The notes beneath the pieces were generated by a model that saw only the letters and a list, made by a program, of their open reading frames with translations, did no database searches and was not told where the DNA came from. Source: Samsonia erythrinae (GTDB taxonomy: Bacteria > Pseudomonadota > Gammaproteobacteria > Enterobacterales > Enterobacteriaceae). Taken from it: a stretch of DNA of 64,000 bases. This document shows, piece after piece, positions 29,382 to 38,429 of the stretch. Position 1 is the first letter of the stretch. Every line of letters starts with the position of its first letter. The stretch covers positions 310,001-374,000 of the forward strand of contig NZ_SMBY01000003.1 in assembly GCF_004342665.1 (NCBI RefSeq). The letters are read 5' to 3'. The position numbers and the translations under genes were made by a program.

Positions 29382-30623
29382 TCAGGCTGACATCCCCTTC
29401 GCGGATGAGCCCTTGGCCGGCGCCAAAATACCATCCGCACGGAACATCGCCTTAATACCGCGCACCGCCTGACGAATGCGATCCTGATTTTCAATTAAAG
29501 CGAATCGGACGTGGGTATCACCATAATCACCAAAACCGATACCGGGCGATACGCACACCTTCGCTTCCGACAGTAAGCGTTTGGCGAACTCCAGCGACCC
29601 CAAATGCGCATAGGCGTCGGGAATTTTCGCCCAGACGTACATTGACGCTTTCGGCTCATCGACCATCCAACCGGCCTCGTGCAGCCCACGAACCAGCACA
29701 TTACGCCGCTGGCGATACTGTTCGGCAATATCTTTCACGCATTGCTGATCGCCTTCCAGCGCGGCAATCGCCGCCACTTGCAACGGCGTAAACGTCCCGT
29801 AATCGTGATAACTTTTAATCCGCGCTAATGCGCTCACCAGTTCAGGGTTGCCGACCATAAAGCCGATACGCCAGCCCGCCATGTTGTAGCTTTTCGACAA
29901 CGTGAAAAACTCTACCGCAATCTCCTTCGCGCCGGGAACCTGCATGATCGACGGCGCTTTCCAACCGTCATAAACGATATCGGCATAGGCCAAATCGTGG
30001 ATCACCAACACGCCGTACTGTTTCGCCAGCGCGACCACACGTTCGAAGAAATCCAGCTCGACGCACTGTGCCGTCGGGTTCGATGGAAAACCGAGGATCA
30101 TCATTTTCGGCTTTGGGATACTCTCCCGGATTGCGCGTTCCAGCTCATTAAAAAAATCTACCCCCTCCACCAGCGGCACAGAGCGCACCTGAGCGCCGGC
30201 AATCACTGCGCCGTAGATGTGAATCGGGTAGCTGGGATTCGGCACCAGAACCGTATCGCCGTGGTCCAACGTGGCCAGCATCAGATGCGCCAGCCCCTCT
30301 TTAGAGCCAATGGTGACAATCGCTTCGCTTTCAGGATCGATATCCACCTCATAGCGTTCGGCATACCAGCGAGAAATCGCACGCCGTAAACGTGGGATCC
30401 CTCGTGATGTCGAATAGCCGTGGGTGTCTTCGCGCTGCGCAACCGTGCAAAGCTTTTCCACAATATGGGGCGGTGTTGGCCCATCCGGGTTCCCCATGCT
30501 GAAATCAATAATGTCTTCGCCGCGCCGACGCGCAGCCATTTTTAATTCAGCGGTGATATTAAAAACATACGGAGGGAGACGATCGATACGTGTAAAACGG
30601 CGAGGGGAAGTAGAATCAGCCAT
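29382..30623 (-). CDS. alaC: AlaC, alanine/glutamate-pyruvate aminotransferase
   Basis: PLP-dependent class I/II aminotransferase that makes L-alanine from pyruvate with glutamate. The 413-residue product matches E. coli AlaC in length. Features: [15 protein letters not shown] near residue 40, the [12 protein letters not shown] and FPSNPTAQC stretches, the Schiff-base lysine in [16 protein letters not shown], and a C-terminal Arg in [11 protein letters not shown] tgaggaaatt ribosome-binding site fixes the start. A GC-rich hairpin lies in the leader (30670-30684). Confidence 0.93.
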   Translation of the reverse strand: MADSTSPRRFTRIDRLPPYVFNITAELKMAARRRGEDIIDFSMGNPDGPTPPHIVEKLCTVAQREDTHGYSTSRGIPRLRRAISRWYAERYEVDIDPESEAIVTIGSKEGLAHLMLATLDHGDTVLVPNPSYPIHIYGAVIAGAQVRSVPLVEGVDFFNELERAIRESIPKPKMMILGFPSNPTAQCVELDFFERVVALAKQYGVLVIHDLAYADIVYDGWKAPSIMQVPGAKEIAVEFFTLSKSYNMAGWRIGFMVGNPELVSALARIKSYHDYGTFTPLQVAAIAALEGDQQCVKDIAEQYRQRRNVLVRGLHEAGWMVDEPKASMYVWAKIPDAYAHLGSLEFAKRLLSEAKVCVSPGIGFGDYGDTHVRFALIENQDRIRQAVRGIKAMFRADGILAPAKGSSAKGMSA

Positions 30624-30669
30624 AATTTCCTCAAATGAACGTCAGCGCCCGGACCGTCCGAGCGACGTG

Positions 30670-30684
30670 GCCCCTGAACGGGGC
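30670..30684 (-). other. Hairpin in the alaC leader
   Basis: gcccc / ggggc with a 5-base loop, about 47-61 bases before the alaC start. It could be a 5'-UTR structure; there is no T run, so it is not a simple terminator. No known riboswitch is recognised. Confidence 0.3.
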
Positions 30685-30881
30685 ATCATTTAAGCTATCC
30701 CAGTTCATTCATCCTGTCGATAGCCCGTCCGGAAATTTTCTCCTGCCTTAACTGATTGTTGAAGCCGCGAAAAATGCAACTCTCGTCCCAAAAGAGGGAG
30801 TAAACTTTATGGTCAGCACATACGCGCCAGAGGCGCAGAGATATTGCAAAGACACGGGATGCCGAATCCGGGAATACACTT

Positions 30882-31862
30882 ATGATCGAGATACGATATT
30901 GCACCGAGAGTTGGCCGATACGAGGCGCATTCACCCTTTCGCGCGGCAGCAAACATCAGGCAGACGTCATCGTGGTGACGCTCCGCACCGGCAACGTTAT
31001 CGGCTGCGGCGAATGCGTACCCTATTCCCGTTACGGGGAATCGCTCGCCAGCGTTATGGATCAAATTGCCTCATTACATAGCGATCTGCGTAACGGTCTG
31101 GATCGGGAAGCGTTACAGCACCGCTTGCCTGCGGGCGCGGCGCGCAATGCGCTGGACTGTGCGTTCTGGGATCTGGAATGCAAACAGCATCAGCAACGCA
31201 TCTGGCAGCGCCTGAATTATCCTGCGCCAGCGTCGCTGGAAACCGCTTATACGCTATCACTCGATACCCCTGAACGGATGCGGCAGGCCGCGATACAACA
31301 TGCCCATCGCCCTCTGCTCAAATTAAAACTGGCGGATGCAGACGACCTGGCAAGAGTCGCCGCTGTGCGCGCCGGCGCCCCCTTGGTGCGTCTGGTCGTA
31401 GATGCCAATGAAGGATGGGATGTCCGGCGCTATCTGTCGCTGGTTCCTGAACTTGTCACGCTCGGCGTCACCATGATCGAACAACCTTTTCCGGCGGGCA
31501 GCGATGATGTGCTGGCGGAACTGCCCCGCCCGATTCCTGTCTGCGCCGATGAGTCCTGTCACGATACCCCGTCGTTGCTTCCGCTTTCAGGGCGCTATGA
31601 CATGATCAATATCAAACTGGATAAAACCGGCGGCCTGACGGAAGCGCTGCGTCTGCGGCGTCTTGCGCTGGCTCAAGGCTTAAAAATTATGGTTGGCTGC
31701 ATGGTTAGCACCTCGCTCTCCATGGCACCCGCCTTTGTGGTGGCACAGGGCGCCGCTCTTGTTGATCTGGACGGCCCGCTACTCTTGCAGCGCGATCGTC
31801 ATAATGGGTTGCACTATAACGATAGCGAAATCTTACCGCCCGACGCATTATTGTGGGGATAG
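30882..31862 (+). CDS. L-Ala-D/L-Glu (dipeptide) epimerase
   Basis: Enolase-superfamily enzyme of 326 residues that epimerises L-Ala-D-Glu to L-Ala-L-Glu when murein peptides are recycled (YcjG type). The general-base lysine motif is LLKLKLAD. The metal ligands lie in VVDANEGW, MIEQPF and CADES, the second lysine in INIKLDKTGG, and the C-terminal DLDGP is the DxD specificity mark of the dipeptide epimerases. Start ATG at 30882, with a weak GGGA site. Followed within about 40 bases by a D-amino-acid aminotransferase, probably in one operon. Confidence 0.88.
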   Translation: MIEIRYCTESWPIRGAFTLSRGSKHQADVIVVTLRTGNVIGCGECVPYSRYGESLASVMDQIASLHSDLRNGLDREALQHRLPAGAARNALDCAFWDLECKQHQQRIWQRLNYPAPASLETAYTLSLDTPERMRQAAIQHAHRPLLKLKLADADDLARVAAVRAGAPLVRLVVDANEGWDVRRYLSLVPELVTLGVTMIEQPFPAGSDDVLAELPRPIPVCADESCHDTPSLLPLSGRYDMINIKLDKTGGLTEALRLRRLALAQGLKIMVGCMVSTSLSMAPAFVVAQGAALVDLDGPLLLQRDRHNGLHYNDSEILPPDALLWG

Positions 31863-31903
31863 CGCGCGTTAACCGCATTAAGCAACGATTAAGGAGTGTT
31901 GTG

Positions 31904-32764
31904 ATGCAACGTCAAGTTTATGTCGATGGGCAGTACCTAAAAGAAAGTGAAGCAAAAATTTCAGTATTCGACCGCGGTTTCCTGTTTGCCGATGCTGTCT
32001 ATGAAGTCACCTCAGTCATTGATGGCCATCTGGTTGATTTCAGCGATCACATCCTCCGTCTTCAGCGCTCCTGTCGCGAACTCTCTCTCTCGTTGCCTGT
32101 CGCGCCCGGGGAACTAAAAAAGATTCATGATGAGCTGATAGACAAAAATAACCTGAAAGAAGGGGCGATCTATTTACAGATTAGCCGCGGCAATGCAGGC
32201 GATCGCGACTTTTTGTTCCCCTCTACTGAGGTCAAACCTACGCTGGTTTTATTCACTCAGGCGCGATCGCTGGTCAATAACCCGAAGGTCGCAACCGGCC
32301 TACACGTTGTCACCACCGAGGAGATCCGCTGGCATCGCCGGGATATCAAAACCGTCAGCCTGCTCGCCGCCAGTCTGGCGAAAGAATACGCTCATGCCAA
32401 ACACGCTGACGACGCTTTCTTTGTCGAGGATGGCTTCATTACCGAAGGCAGCTCCTGCAATTGCTATCTCGTCCTGCACGACGATACGGTGGTGACCCGG
32501 CCACTCAGCAATGCCATCCTGCCCGGTATTACGCGCCAGTCGTTGCTCCGGCTTGCAGAACAGGATGGGATCAAGCTGGAAGAACGCAGTTTTACGCCGG
32601 AAGAGGCGTATCACGCCAAAGAAATTTTTCTCAGTTCCGCCACTCAGTTCGTCCTTCCTGTTGTGACGCTGGATGGAAAAAGCATTGGCGACGGCAAGCC
32701 GGGGCGCATCACCTTACGGCTACGCGAAATCTATCTCGATATGATTAAACAACAGGGGAAATAA
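31904..32764 (+). CDS. dat: D-amino-acid aminotransferase
   Basis: PLP fold-type IV aminotransferase of 286 residues, converting D-alanine plus 2-oxoglutarate to pyruvate plus D-glutamate. Features: the N-terminal VYVDGQYLKESEAKISVFDRGFLFAD stretch typical of DAAT/BCAT, the Schiff-base lysine in RRDIKTVSLLAA, the glutamate in DGFITEGSSCN, and ILPGITRQSLLRLA. Start ATG with AAGGAG eight bases upstream. The pairing with an L-Ala-D/L-Glu epimerase points to turnover of cell-wall D-amino acids; BCAT-like or aminodeoxychorismate lyase activity is less likely. Confidence 0.85.
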   Translation: MQRQVYVDGQYLKESEAKISVFDRGFLFADAVYEVTSVIDGHLVDFSDHILRLQRSCRELSLSLPVAPGELKKIHDELIDKNNLKEGAIYLQISRGNAGDRDFLFPSTEVKPTLVLFTQARSLVNNPKVATGLHVVTTEEIRWHRRDIKTVSLLAASLAKEYAHAKHADDAFFVEDGFITEGSSCNCYLVLHDDTVVTRPLSNAILPGITRQSLLRLAEQDGIKLEERSFTPEEAYHAKEIFLSSATQFVLPVVTLDGKSIGDGKPGRITLRLREIYLDMIKQQGK

Positions 32765-32785
32765 TCACGCATCATCAACCGGGAC

Positions 32786-32827
32786 GGCTTCACCGTTATC
32801 CAAACGATATCGGATAGCGGTGAAGCC
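32786..32827. terminator. Hairpin between convergent dat and the mechanosensitive channel gene
   Basis: ggcttcaccg / cggtgaagcc forms a perfect 10-bp outer stem, extended inward by ttatcc/ggata, in the space between two converging genes. It lacks a clear T run on either side, so it may act as a weak or Rho-assisted terminator. Confidence 0.45.
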
Positions 32828-32833
32828 AGAGCG

Positions 32834-35287
32834 TTATTTATCGTCAATCACGCTACCGTCAGGCAGCGACAGACCGGTATTTTCCAGCACCATTTTCTGC
32901 GGCACGACCAGCGGAATATTCGACGCCCGCAAACGTTTAATGATTTCAAACAACAGGTCGCTTTTAGCTTCCGACACCATTCTGGGGCTACTCACATAAC
33001 CCGTGACGCTCAGCACCATGCCCGTCGGATTCAACTGACTGAACTTCACTGACGGAGCAGGCGATTCAAGGATGGCATCATGGTTGATATACGCCTCCAG
33101 CAGAAGCGCGCGAACTTCTTCAGGATCAATATCCAGCGGGAATGTCAGCGCCAGCGTCGCCACCCCATACGGATTCCCCATCGTAATGTTGCGCACATTT
33201 TGTGAGATAAACTGCGAGTTTGGCACAATCACCGTGGAACGGTCGCTCAGTTGAATTTCCGTGGCGCGGACGTTAATCCGGCGAATGTCGCCTTCCACAC
33301 CGCTGATGCTCACCGAATCCCCGACTTTCACGGGCCGCTCGGTCAACAAAATTAAGCCCGAAATAAAATTCTTCACGATCTCCTGCAAGCCAAAACCAAT
33401 CCCCACCGACAGCGCACTGACAATCCATGCCAGCTTGTTCCATTGGATCCCCAGCGTCGCCAGCGTCAGCAGGATAATCAGGATATAACCGATATTGCTG
33501 AACAGCGTGACCAGCGAGGCGCGGATACCCCGCTCCAGCGTGGTTTTAGGAAGAAATTCGTCCTCCAGCCAGCGTTTTGACGATCGTAAAACGTAAATGC
33601 CTATCGCCAGGAAGAGCACGGCGTTGACCAGATGAGCAGGCACAATGCTCAATGTTTCCAGCCCTTTCCCACCCCAAATTTCAACCGCTTTCTGGATGAG
33701 CTCCAGCGGTGTCGTCGTGCCAAATGTCCCGTTAAGTAAAGCGACGGCCGCCATCAGAATTAAAAAGACCTTGCCGCAGGCCGACAGGAGCGATGTCGCC
33801 TGAGCTAAATGCCGATCGTCTAAGTTGAGCGAATTTTTAATCCGCTTGCCGCTGGCATTATTCGGGGAGAAAACACTTTCACAGATGTCCGTAATAAACG
33901 TCGAAAACAAGTACAGACAGGAGAACACCATGCCAATCCATACCAGCTCAAACGTCAGAAAACGGGCCAGCGAGATATAACCGATAATCAGCGATACCAA
34001 GACGGTAAACGATGTCGCCAAGACGGCAAGATGGATAATGCCGGACAGCGTCGAACGCGCTTCCGGTTGCTCCCCGGAATGCACCATCTGTCGACGAATC
34101 TGATCGCTTTTCAGCGCGATTGTCCCCGCGGTCAGCGCTAAAAACAGAGCGGACAGACCGTTTACCATAATCGTCGCGGCAACCGACGTCCCCACTGTCA
34201 CCGTGATTTGTTCAATAAACCCGAAAATCAGAATGAGTACGGCGGCAACCACTGGGAACGGCTTCATGGCCTGAGCCACCGGATTAGCAATCGCAGGCAG
34301 GCGCCATGAAGGGCGCTGGTTTGACAAAAAGGCCCTGCCCAGCCCGGCTATCATCGCACAGAAAATGGCCTGTCTTACCATTGAATCAAGGAACGATACA
34401 ACGCGCTCTGAGGCCTCACCGTGGCGCGTCAAGGTAATGTCGATCAGATTCACGGCAATACCGATCGTCAGTACGGTGGAGATCACCGACGCCGTAGCGA
34501 GAAAACTCCTGCGCAGACGCCCTTCCGGCAGCCAGTGAATGCCCGCCCAGGCCAGATATTTCTCCAGATAGCGGCGCCCTGCGGAACCCATGGCTATGGC
34601 GATCAGAATCAGGAAGACAGAACCATAACGCCAGTCCGGCTCCCAGGCTGCAACAAAGGCATCGCTTAACTGATCCTGAAAGGCGCTCAGACGACGAACA
34701 TCCTCGGCCTGCGGAGCGACAATCGGCGCCCAGAAACGCCCGCCAAGAATGCTGCCGGAATTCAATGCCAACTGCGTCTTCAGCGCATTACGACGCAGAG
34801 TAACAATTTGCGCAGACAGATTGGTCGCACTGGTGCGCAAAGCCTGAATCTGCTCAATTTGCGCATCCATTTTCGCTTTCTGCGCATTCAAATTGTTTCG
34901 CTTACGCGTTACTTCACTGGTTTCATTAATACCTGAACCGGACTCCGGCGCCGGCCCTAACACATCCAACTGAGCCTGAATTTGAGCGCGCTGCGGCACC
35001 ACGGCACTAGAAAGCTCATTGGCGCTATTCACCAATTCCTGAGTTGTGTCATTCAAGGCGCCGAATTTGCTGTCGTTATTTGTGCCTGAAACCTGCTGCT
35101 TGATGTTATCTAATTGTTTTTGCAGCTTGATCAATTCAGCATCAACATTAATTTTTACCGGCGCATCCGTCTGCACAGGTTGCGGATCCGGAACGGTTTC
35201 CGCATTCGCTACCGATACATATCCAACGGGCAGCATCAACATTACCAGCAAACAAACGCGCAAGAATGCGGATGAAAGAATGTTCAT
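32834..35287 (-). CDS. DUF3772/MscS-type mechanosensitive ion channel protein
   Basis: 817-residue inner-membrane protein. A signal peptide (MNILSSAFLRVCLLVMLMLPVGYVSVANA) precedes a periplasmic coiled-coil region (about 50-170, the DUF3772 part). A long set of about ten membrane helices ends in an MscS core: the pore-type helix LAWIVSALSVGIGFGLQEIVKNFISG, the beta domain VKVGDSVSISGVEGDIRRINVRATEIQ with VIVPNS, and a cytosolic C-terminus. It belongs to the large MscK-like class, presumably opening under membrane tension during osmotic downshock. Solitary gene. Confidence 0.88.
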   Translation of the reverse strand: MNILSSAFLRVCLLVMLMLPVGYVSVANAETVPDPQPVQTDAPVKINVDAELIKLQKQLDNIKQQVSGTNNDSKFGALNDTTQELVNSANELSSAVVPQRAQIQAQLDVLGPAPESGSGINETSEVTRKRNNLNAQKAKMDAQIEQIQALRTSATNLSAQIVTLRRNALKTQLALNSGSILGGRFWAPIVAPQAEDVRRLSAFQDQLSDAFVAAWEPDWRYGSVFLILIAIAMGSAGRRYLEKYLAWAGIHWLPEGRLRRSFLATASVISTVLTIGIAVNLIDITLTRHGEASERVVSFLDSMVRQAIFCAMIAGLGRAFLSNQRPSWRLPAIANPVAQAMKPFPVVAAVLILIFGFIEQITVTVGTSVAATIMVNGLSALFLALTAGTIALKSDQIRRQMVHSGEQPEARSTLSGIIHLAVLATSFTVLVSLIIGYISLARFLTFELVWIGMVFSCLYLFSTFITDICESVFSPNNASGKRIKNSLNLDDRHLAQATSLLSACGKVFLILMAAVALLNGTFGTTTPLELIQKAVEIWGGKGLETLSIVPAHLVNAVLFLAIGIYVLRSSKRWLEDEFLPKTTLERGIRASLVTLFSNIGYILIILLTLATLGIQWNKLAWIVSALSVGIGFGLQEIVKNFISGLILLTERPVKVGDSVSISGVEGDIRRINVRATEIQLSDRSTVIVPNSQFISQNVRNITMGNPYGVATLALTFPLDIDPEEVRALLLEAYINHDAILESPAPSVKFSQLNPTGMVLSVTGYVSSPRMVSEAKSDLLFEIIKRLRASNIPLVVPQKMVLENTGLSLPDGSVIDDK

Positions 35288-35690
35288 AAATCAAAAGGTT
35301 CCAAAGTTCGACAAAATAGCGGATTCACAAACGACCGGACAATGAACCGTCATGTGAAAGTAGCCCACACGCATCCAAACCTAACGAATGCGGGCATAGT
35401 GTACCAACAGCACATGGCGCAGAATACGCTCGTTAATAACTTGAAAAGAATTACTGAACGCGGCCAGAAGATACAACTGAAATTTTCATTGCTATGTGTA
35501 GCTTATGTGGATACCGCTCGCAATTGTGCAAAAAAGTCACACCGGGAAAAGCCCCCTCTCGTCAAAGCTGTACAGGTATTCACCGTATAGTATAAATCCA
35601 GCGCCAATACGTTGACTCACCGGGACGTGTGGGTATAATCCTGCCCACTGTGGTGACAAGCAGCCGCCACACTTTTTGCTTTCGCGCAAT
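35288..35690. other. Intergenic region before tRNA-Arg(TCT)
   Basis: 403 bases, no gene. It should contain the channel-gene promoter on the minus strand. On the plus strand a tRNA promoter is visible (35612-35639). Confidence 0.6.
35612..35639 (+). promoter_or_regulatory. Promoter of tRNA-Arg(TCT)
   Basis: ttgact and tataat hexamers at 16-base spacing, followed by a C-rich stretch (cctgcccac) near the expected start, as in stringently controlled tRNA promoters. The tRNA begins 52 bases after the -10. Confidence 0.75.
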
Positions 35691-35767
35691 GCGCCCTTAG
35701 CTCAGCTGGATAGAGCAACGGCCTTCTAAGCCGTAGGTCACAGGTTCGAATCCTGTAGGGCGTACCA
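35691..35767 (+). tRNA. argU: tRNA-Arg (anticodon TCT)
   Basis: 77-base tRNA with acceptor gcgccct / agggcgt (closing G-T pair), D-arm agctcagctggatagagc, anticodon loop cttctaa giving TCT, T-arm ggttcgaatcc and encoded CCA. The sequence closely resembles argU, a common phage integration site. Island remnants follow, and folD, a neighbour of argU in E. coli, lies beyond. Confidence 0.95.
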
Positions 35768-35890
35768 TAATTTCGTCTTTTGACGTCTCTTAAAGTCTAC
35801 AATTCCCTTTAAAATCAGCATTATCCTCTACAGTATGGGCTACCAAGGTCTAGTGTGGTCTCTTGAGTTCCAGCCTCACTTGGGGGCATG

Positions 35891-35932
35891 TTTGGGGGTA
35901 TTCGCAGGTTCAATAGAAGTGATACCCCCAAA
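35891..35932. repeat. Inverted repeat upstream of integrase remnant
   Basis: tttgggggtat and atacccccaaa are perfect 11-base arms with a 20-base spacer. A related tgggggcatg copy stands just before. This type of G-rich repeat is often seen ahead of island/phage tyrosine integrases and may be an arm or operator site. Confidence 0.6.
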
Positions 35933-36006
35933 TGAAGCTAACCGCCCGTCAGATCAATGCCGCTAAGCCAACGGTAAGTGTCAAGGTAGTTGGCACCCCC
36001 GGTTGA
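35932..36006 (+). pseudogene. Tyrosine integrase, 5' remnant
   Basis: ATG AAG CTA ... opens a frame that reads MKLTARQINAAKP, the typical start of P4-type/argU-island integrases. The similarity stops after about 13 codons (near 35970), and the frame ends at a TGA 12 codons later. The rest of the ~400-codon gene is missing. The position, about 165 bases after the tRNA 3' end and in the same direction, is where such integrases normally lie. A clear deletion scar. Confidence 0.65.
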
Positions 36007-36038
36007 TTTAGGCTGCCTGTTTTTCCCGTTCGGATTCA

Positions 36039-36470
36039 ATATTACAGCAGAGCAAGAAGGAGGTATTCGAGCGCGGGGTAATCAACGTATTCAAAGGGCT
36101 GTCTTGGGATTACAAAACTAATCACCCTTGCTACTTCGGTAAGAAAATCATCATCAGTAATCTGGTGACATACCACCGTTGGGGCTTTGGCCTGAACTGG
36201 GGCTGGCGACGCGATCAACTGGCCGCTCTGGAACGTATGCTCTATCTGCTGGATGGTAAACCTATTCCCGACAATCGGGGCGATGTCACCATCCGGCTGA
36301 TGGACCATATTCGTGATAATCCGCATCAGCAGGAATACGAGGATGAGTTCTTCAGCGTTCGTTACTTTCAGAAAGGCATCGGGCATCTCATCTTTAAGCG
36401 TCCTGACTTGATCGATCAGATGAACGATATTATCGCCAAACATTATCCGGGGATGTTGGCGGCGAGGTGA
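36039..36470 (+). pseudogene. DUF4942 protein, 3' fragment
   Basis: The frame has no own start and reads KEVFERGVINVFKGLSWDY, later RWGFGLNWGWRRDQLAALE and HLIFKRPDLIDQMNDIIAKH, ending AAR and TGA. I recognise this as the C-terminal part of DUF4942 proteins, which are common in enterobacterial islands near CbtA-type toxin genes. About 140 codons remain, so the N-terminal portion has been lost at the junction with the integrase stub. An internal ATG at 36165 could give a 101-residue product but has no ribosome-binding site. Confidence 0.65.
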
Positions 36471-36493
36471 TTAACCAATCATGTTACATAGGT

Positions 36494-36518
36494 ATATCCC
36501 ATTGACATATCCCATTGA
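36494..36518. repeat. Tandem 12-base direct repeat in the vapB promoter
   Basis: atatcccattga occurs twice, at 36494-36505 and 36507-36518. The first copy reads into the -35 ttgaca at 36502. It may be part of the promoter or of a regulatory site. Confidence 0.6.
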
Positions 36519-36539
36519 TAATCTATGCTATCGATAGCA
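36502..36539 (+). promoter_or_regulatory. vapBC promoter and palindromic operator
   Basis: ttgaca (36502) and tatgct (36524) at 16-base spacing form a good sigma-70 promoter. The -10 overlaps a perfect 14-base palindrome, tgctatcgatagca (36526-36539). VapBC complexes usually repress their own promoter through such palindromes, so this is the likely operator. Confidence 0.7.
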
Positions 36540-36563
36540 CAAAATTTATCCACGGAGGTTCCC

Positions 36564-36794
36564 ATGGAGAAAACTACAGTATTTAAAAGCAATCGCAGCC
36601 AGGCGGTACGGCTCCCTAAAGCCGTTGCGCTGCCCGATGATGTTAAGCAGGTTGATATCGTTGCGATTGGTCGCACACGTATCATTACTCCAGCAGGCGA
36701 AAGCTGGGATAGTTGGTTCGAAGAGGATGGGGTAACGCCTGACTTCATGATCACCAGAGAGCAACCTGATGATCAGGTCAGGGAAGATTTCTGA
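36564..36794 (+). CDS. vapB: VapB antitoxin
   Basis: 76-residue antitoxin with an N-terminal AbrB/SpoVT-type swapped-hairpin DNA-binding domain: KTTVFKSNRSQAVRLPKAVALPDDVKQVDIVAIGRTRIITP. An acidic C-terminal tail (EEDGVTPDFMITREQPDDQVREDF) should clamp the VapC active site. ATG at 36564 with a GGAGGT site. The stop overlaps the vapC start as TGATG. Carried within the argU island scar. Confidence 0.93.
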   Translation: MEKTTVFKSNRSQAVRLPKAVALPDDVKQVDIVAIGRTRIITPAGESWDSWFEEDGVTPDFMITREQPDDQVREDF

Positions 36795-37198
36795 TGCTGA
36801 AATATCTGCTCGATACCAATATTTGTATTTACACCATCAAGAACAAACCGCAGGAAGTCAGGGACGCTTTCTATCGCCATTACGGGCAGTTTGCTATCAG
36901 TTCTATCACGCTGATGGAACTGATCTATGGTGCGGAGAAATCGGTAAACCCAGAAAAAAATCTCGCCGTGATTGAAGGGTTTTTTGCACGTCTGGAAGTT
37001 CAAAACTACGGTTTTGACGCCGCCGTACATACCGGCCAAATTCGTGCGGAACTGGCAAAACAAGGAACACCCATCGGCCCATATGATGCCATGCTAGCGG
37101 GTCATGCTCGGTCAGCAGGTTTGATACTGGTAACGAACAATGTGCGTGAATTTGAGCGTGTGCCTGGGCTACGTGTGGAAAACTGGGTCAGTCGATAA
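36794..37198 (+). CDS. vapC: VapC toxin, PIN-domain ribonuclease
   Basis: 134-residue PIN-domain nuclease; enterobacterial homologues cut the initiator tRNA anticodon loop. The acidic metal-binding residues are seen in MLKYLLDTNICIY, TLMELIYGAEKS, GPYDAMLAGHA and LVTNNVREFERV. Length is normal and the frame is intact, so the pair is probably functional. Translationally coupled to vapB. Confidence 0.93.
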   Translation: MLKYLLDTNICIYTIKNKPQEVRDAFYRHYGQFAISSITLMELIYGAEKSVNPEKNLAVIEGFFARLEVQNYGFDAAVHTGQIRAELAKQGTPIGPYDAMLAGHARSAGLILVTNNVREFERVPGLRVENWVSR

Positions 37199-37530
37199 GC
37201 TGTGAATTCGCTGCTTTCAGTCAACCAGACTCTACCGACAGTACCTGGCTACAGTTAGACACCATCCGAATTCAGGATAACGCTTACCTGATCGGCGGCC
37301 CCCTCTCCTACCTTTTCACCTGCACGCGTTATTGAATACTCCGCGCCTTTTGTTTTCATCGCTTCGGTCCGGTTGAAGCATGCGGGATTTCTCTCCTCCC
37401 ACAGCGAAGAAAACGGCTTAAATCCCCCGGTTAAACAATTAATGTTGACACAATGCCTGACAGCACACGCCGCTTCTGACAAAATAGCGGCCATCTCCCC
37501 TATTCTTAATATTGATGGGTCGCATCTCAG
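37199..37530 (+). other. vapC-folD intergenic region
   Basis: 332 bases. The first part may be the rest of the island; I could not find a repeat of the argU 3' end. A possible folD promoter is ctgaca (37457) and caaaat (37480) at 17-base spacing, about 50 bases before the folD ATG. A minus-strand frame here is not supported. Confidence 0.4.
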
Positions 37531-38394
37531 ATGGCAGCAAAGATTATTGATGGTAAAACGATTGCGCAGCAGGTTAAAGATGAAGTTGCCGCACGGGTAA
37601 AACAGCGTTTGGCAGAAGGAAAACGAGCGCCAGGTCTCGCCGTCGTGCTGGTAGGCGACAATCCGGCATCCCAAATTTATGTCGCCAGCAAGCGTAAAGT
37701 CTGTGAAGAAGTCGGCTTTATTTCCCGCTCCTATGATTTACCCGCCACCACGACCGAATCGGCGCTGCTGGCGCTTATCGACGAACTCAACGCCGACCAG
37801 ACGATTGACGGTATTCTGGTACAGCTTCCTCTTCCTGAGGGCATTGATAATACGAAGGTGATCGAACGCATCGCCGCAGATAAAGACGTTGATGGCTTCC
37901 ATCCTTATAACGTCGGTCGCCTGTGTCAGCGCGCGCCATTGCTGCGCGCCTGTACGCCGCGCGGCATCATCACGCTGCTGGAGCGTTACAATATCGAAAC
38001 CTTCGGGCTGAATGCCGTCGTAGTCGGCGCGTCGAATATTGTTGGTCGTCCGATGAGTCTGGAACTGCTGCTGGCAGGCTGCACCACGACCGTTACGCAC
38101 CGTTTCACCAAAAATCTGCGCCACCATATTGAAAACGCCGATCTGCTGGTTGTCGCGGTCGGTAAACCGGGCTTTATTCCCGGTGAATGGATTAAACCGG
38201 GCGCAATTGTGCTGGATGTCGGCATCAACCGTCTGGAAAGCGGAAAAGTCGTTGGCGATGTGGAATTTGAAACGGCACAGGAAAGAGCGTCTTACATCAG
38301 CCCCGTGCCGGGCGGCGTCGGCCCGATGACCGTTGCCACGCTGATTCAAAACACGCTACAGGCGTGTGAAGAGTATCATGACCGCGCTGAATAA
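37531..38394 (+). CDS. folD: FolD, methylenetetrahydrofolate dehydrogenase/cyclohydrolase
   Basis: Bifunctional enzyme of one-carbon metabolism that interconverts 5,10-methylene-, methenyl- and 10-formyl-tetrahydrofolate with NADP. The 287-residue protein carries [25 protein letters not shown] (catalytic Lys/Tyr region), [10 protein letters not shown], the NADP-binding [17 protein letters not shown] and the C-terminal [12 protein letters not shown]. Followed within 35 bases by ybcJ as in E. coli. Confidence 0.96.
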   Translation: MAAKIIDGKTIAQQVKDEVAARVKQRLAEGKRAPGLAVVLVGDNPASQIYVASKRKVCEEVGFISRSYDLPATTTESALLALIDELNADQTIDGILVQLPLPEGIDNTKVIERIAADKDVDGFHPYNVGRLCQRAPLLRACTPRGIITLLERYNIETFGLNAVVVGASNIVGRPMSLELLLAGCTTTVTHRFTKNLRHHIENADLLVVAVGKPGFIPGEWIKPGAIVLDVGINRLESGKVVGDVEFETAQERASYISPVPGGVGPMTVATLIQNTLQACEEYHDRAE

Positions 38395-38429
38395 TTCGGC
38401 GGAGTTCACACACAGATAAACAGGAAATT

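Noticed and set aside
36165-36470. Intact small gene (101 codons) at the DUF4942 fragment
   Set aside because: The family similarity continues upstream of the internal ATG to about 36039 and no ribosome-binding site precedes the ATG, so it is a truncated gene.
37255-37674. 139-codon minus-strand frame over the folD start
   Set aside because: It overlaps the folD coding sequence antisense and shows no family features.
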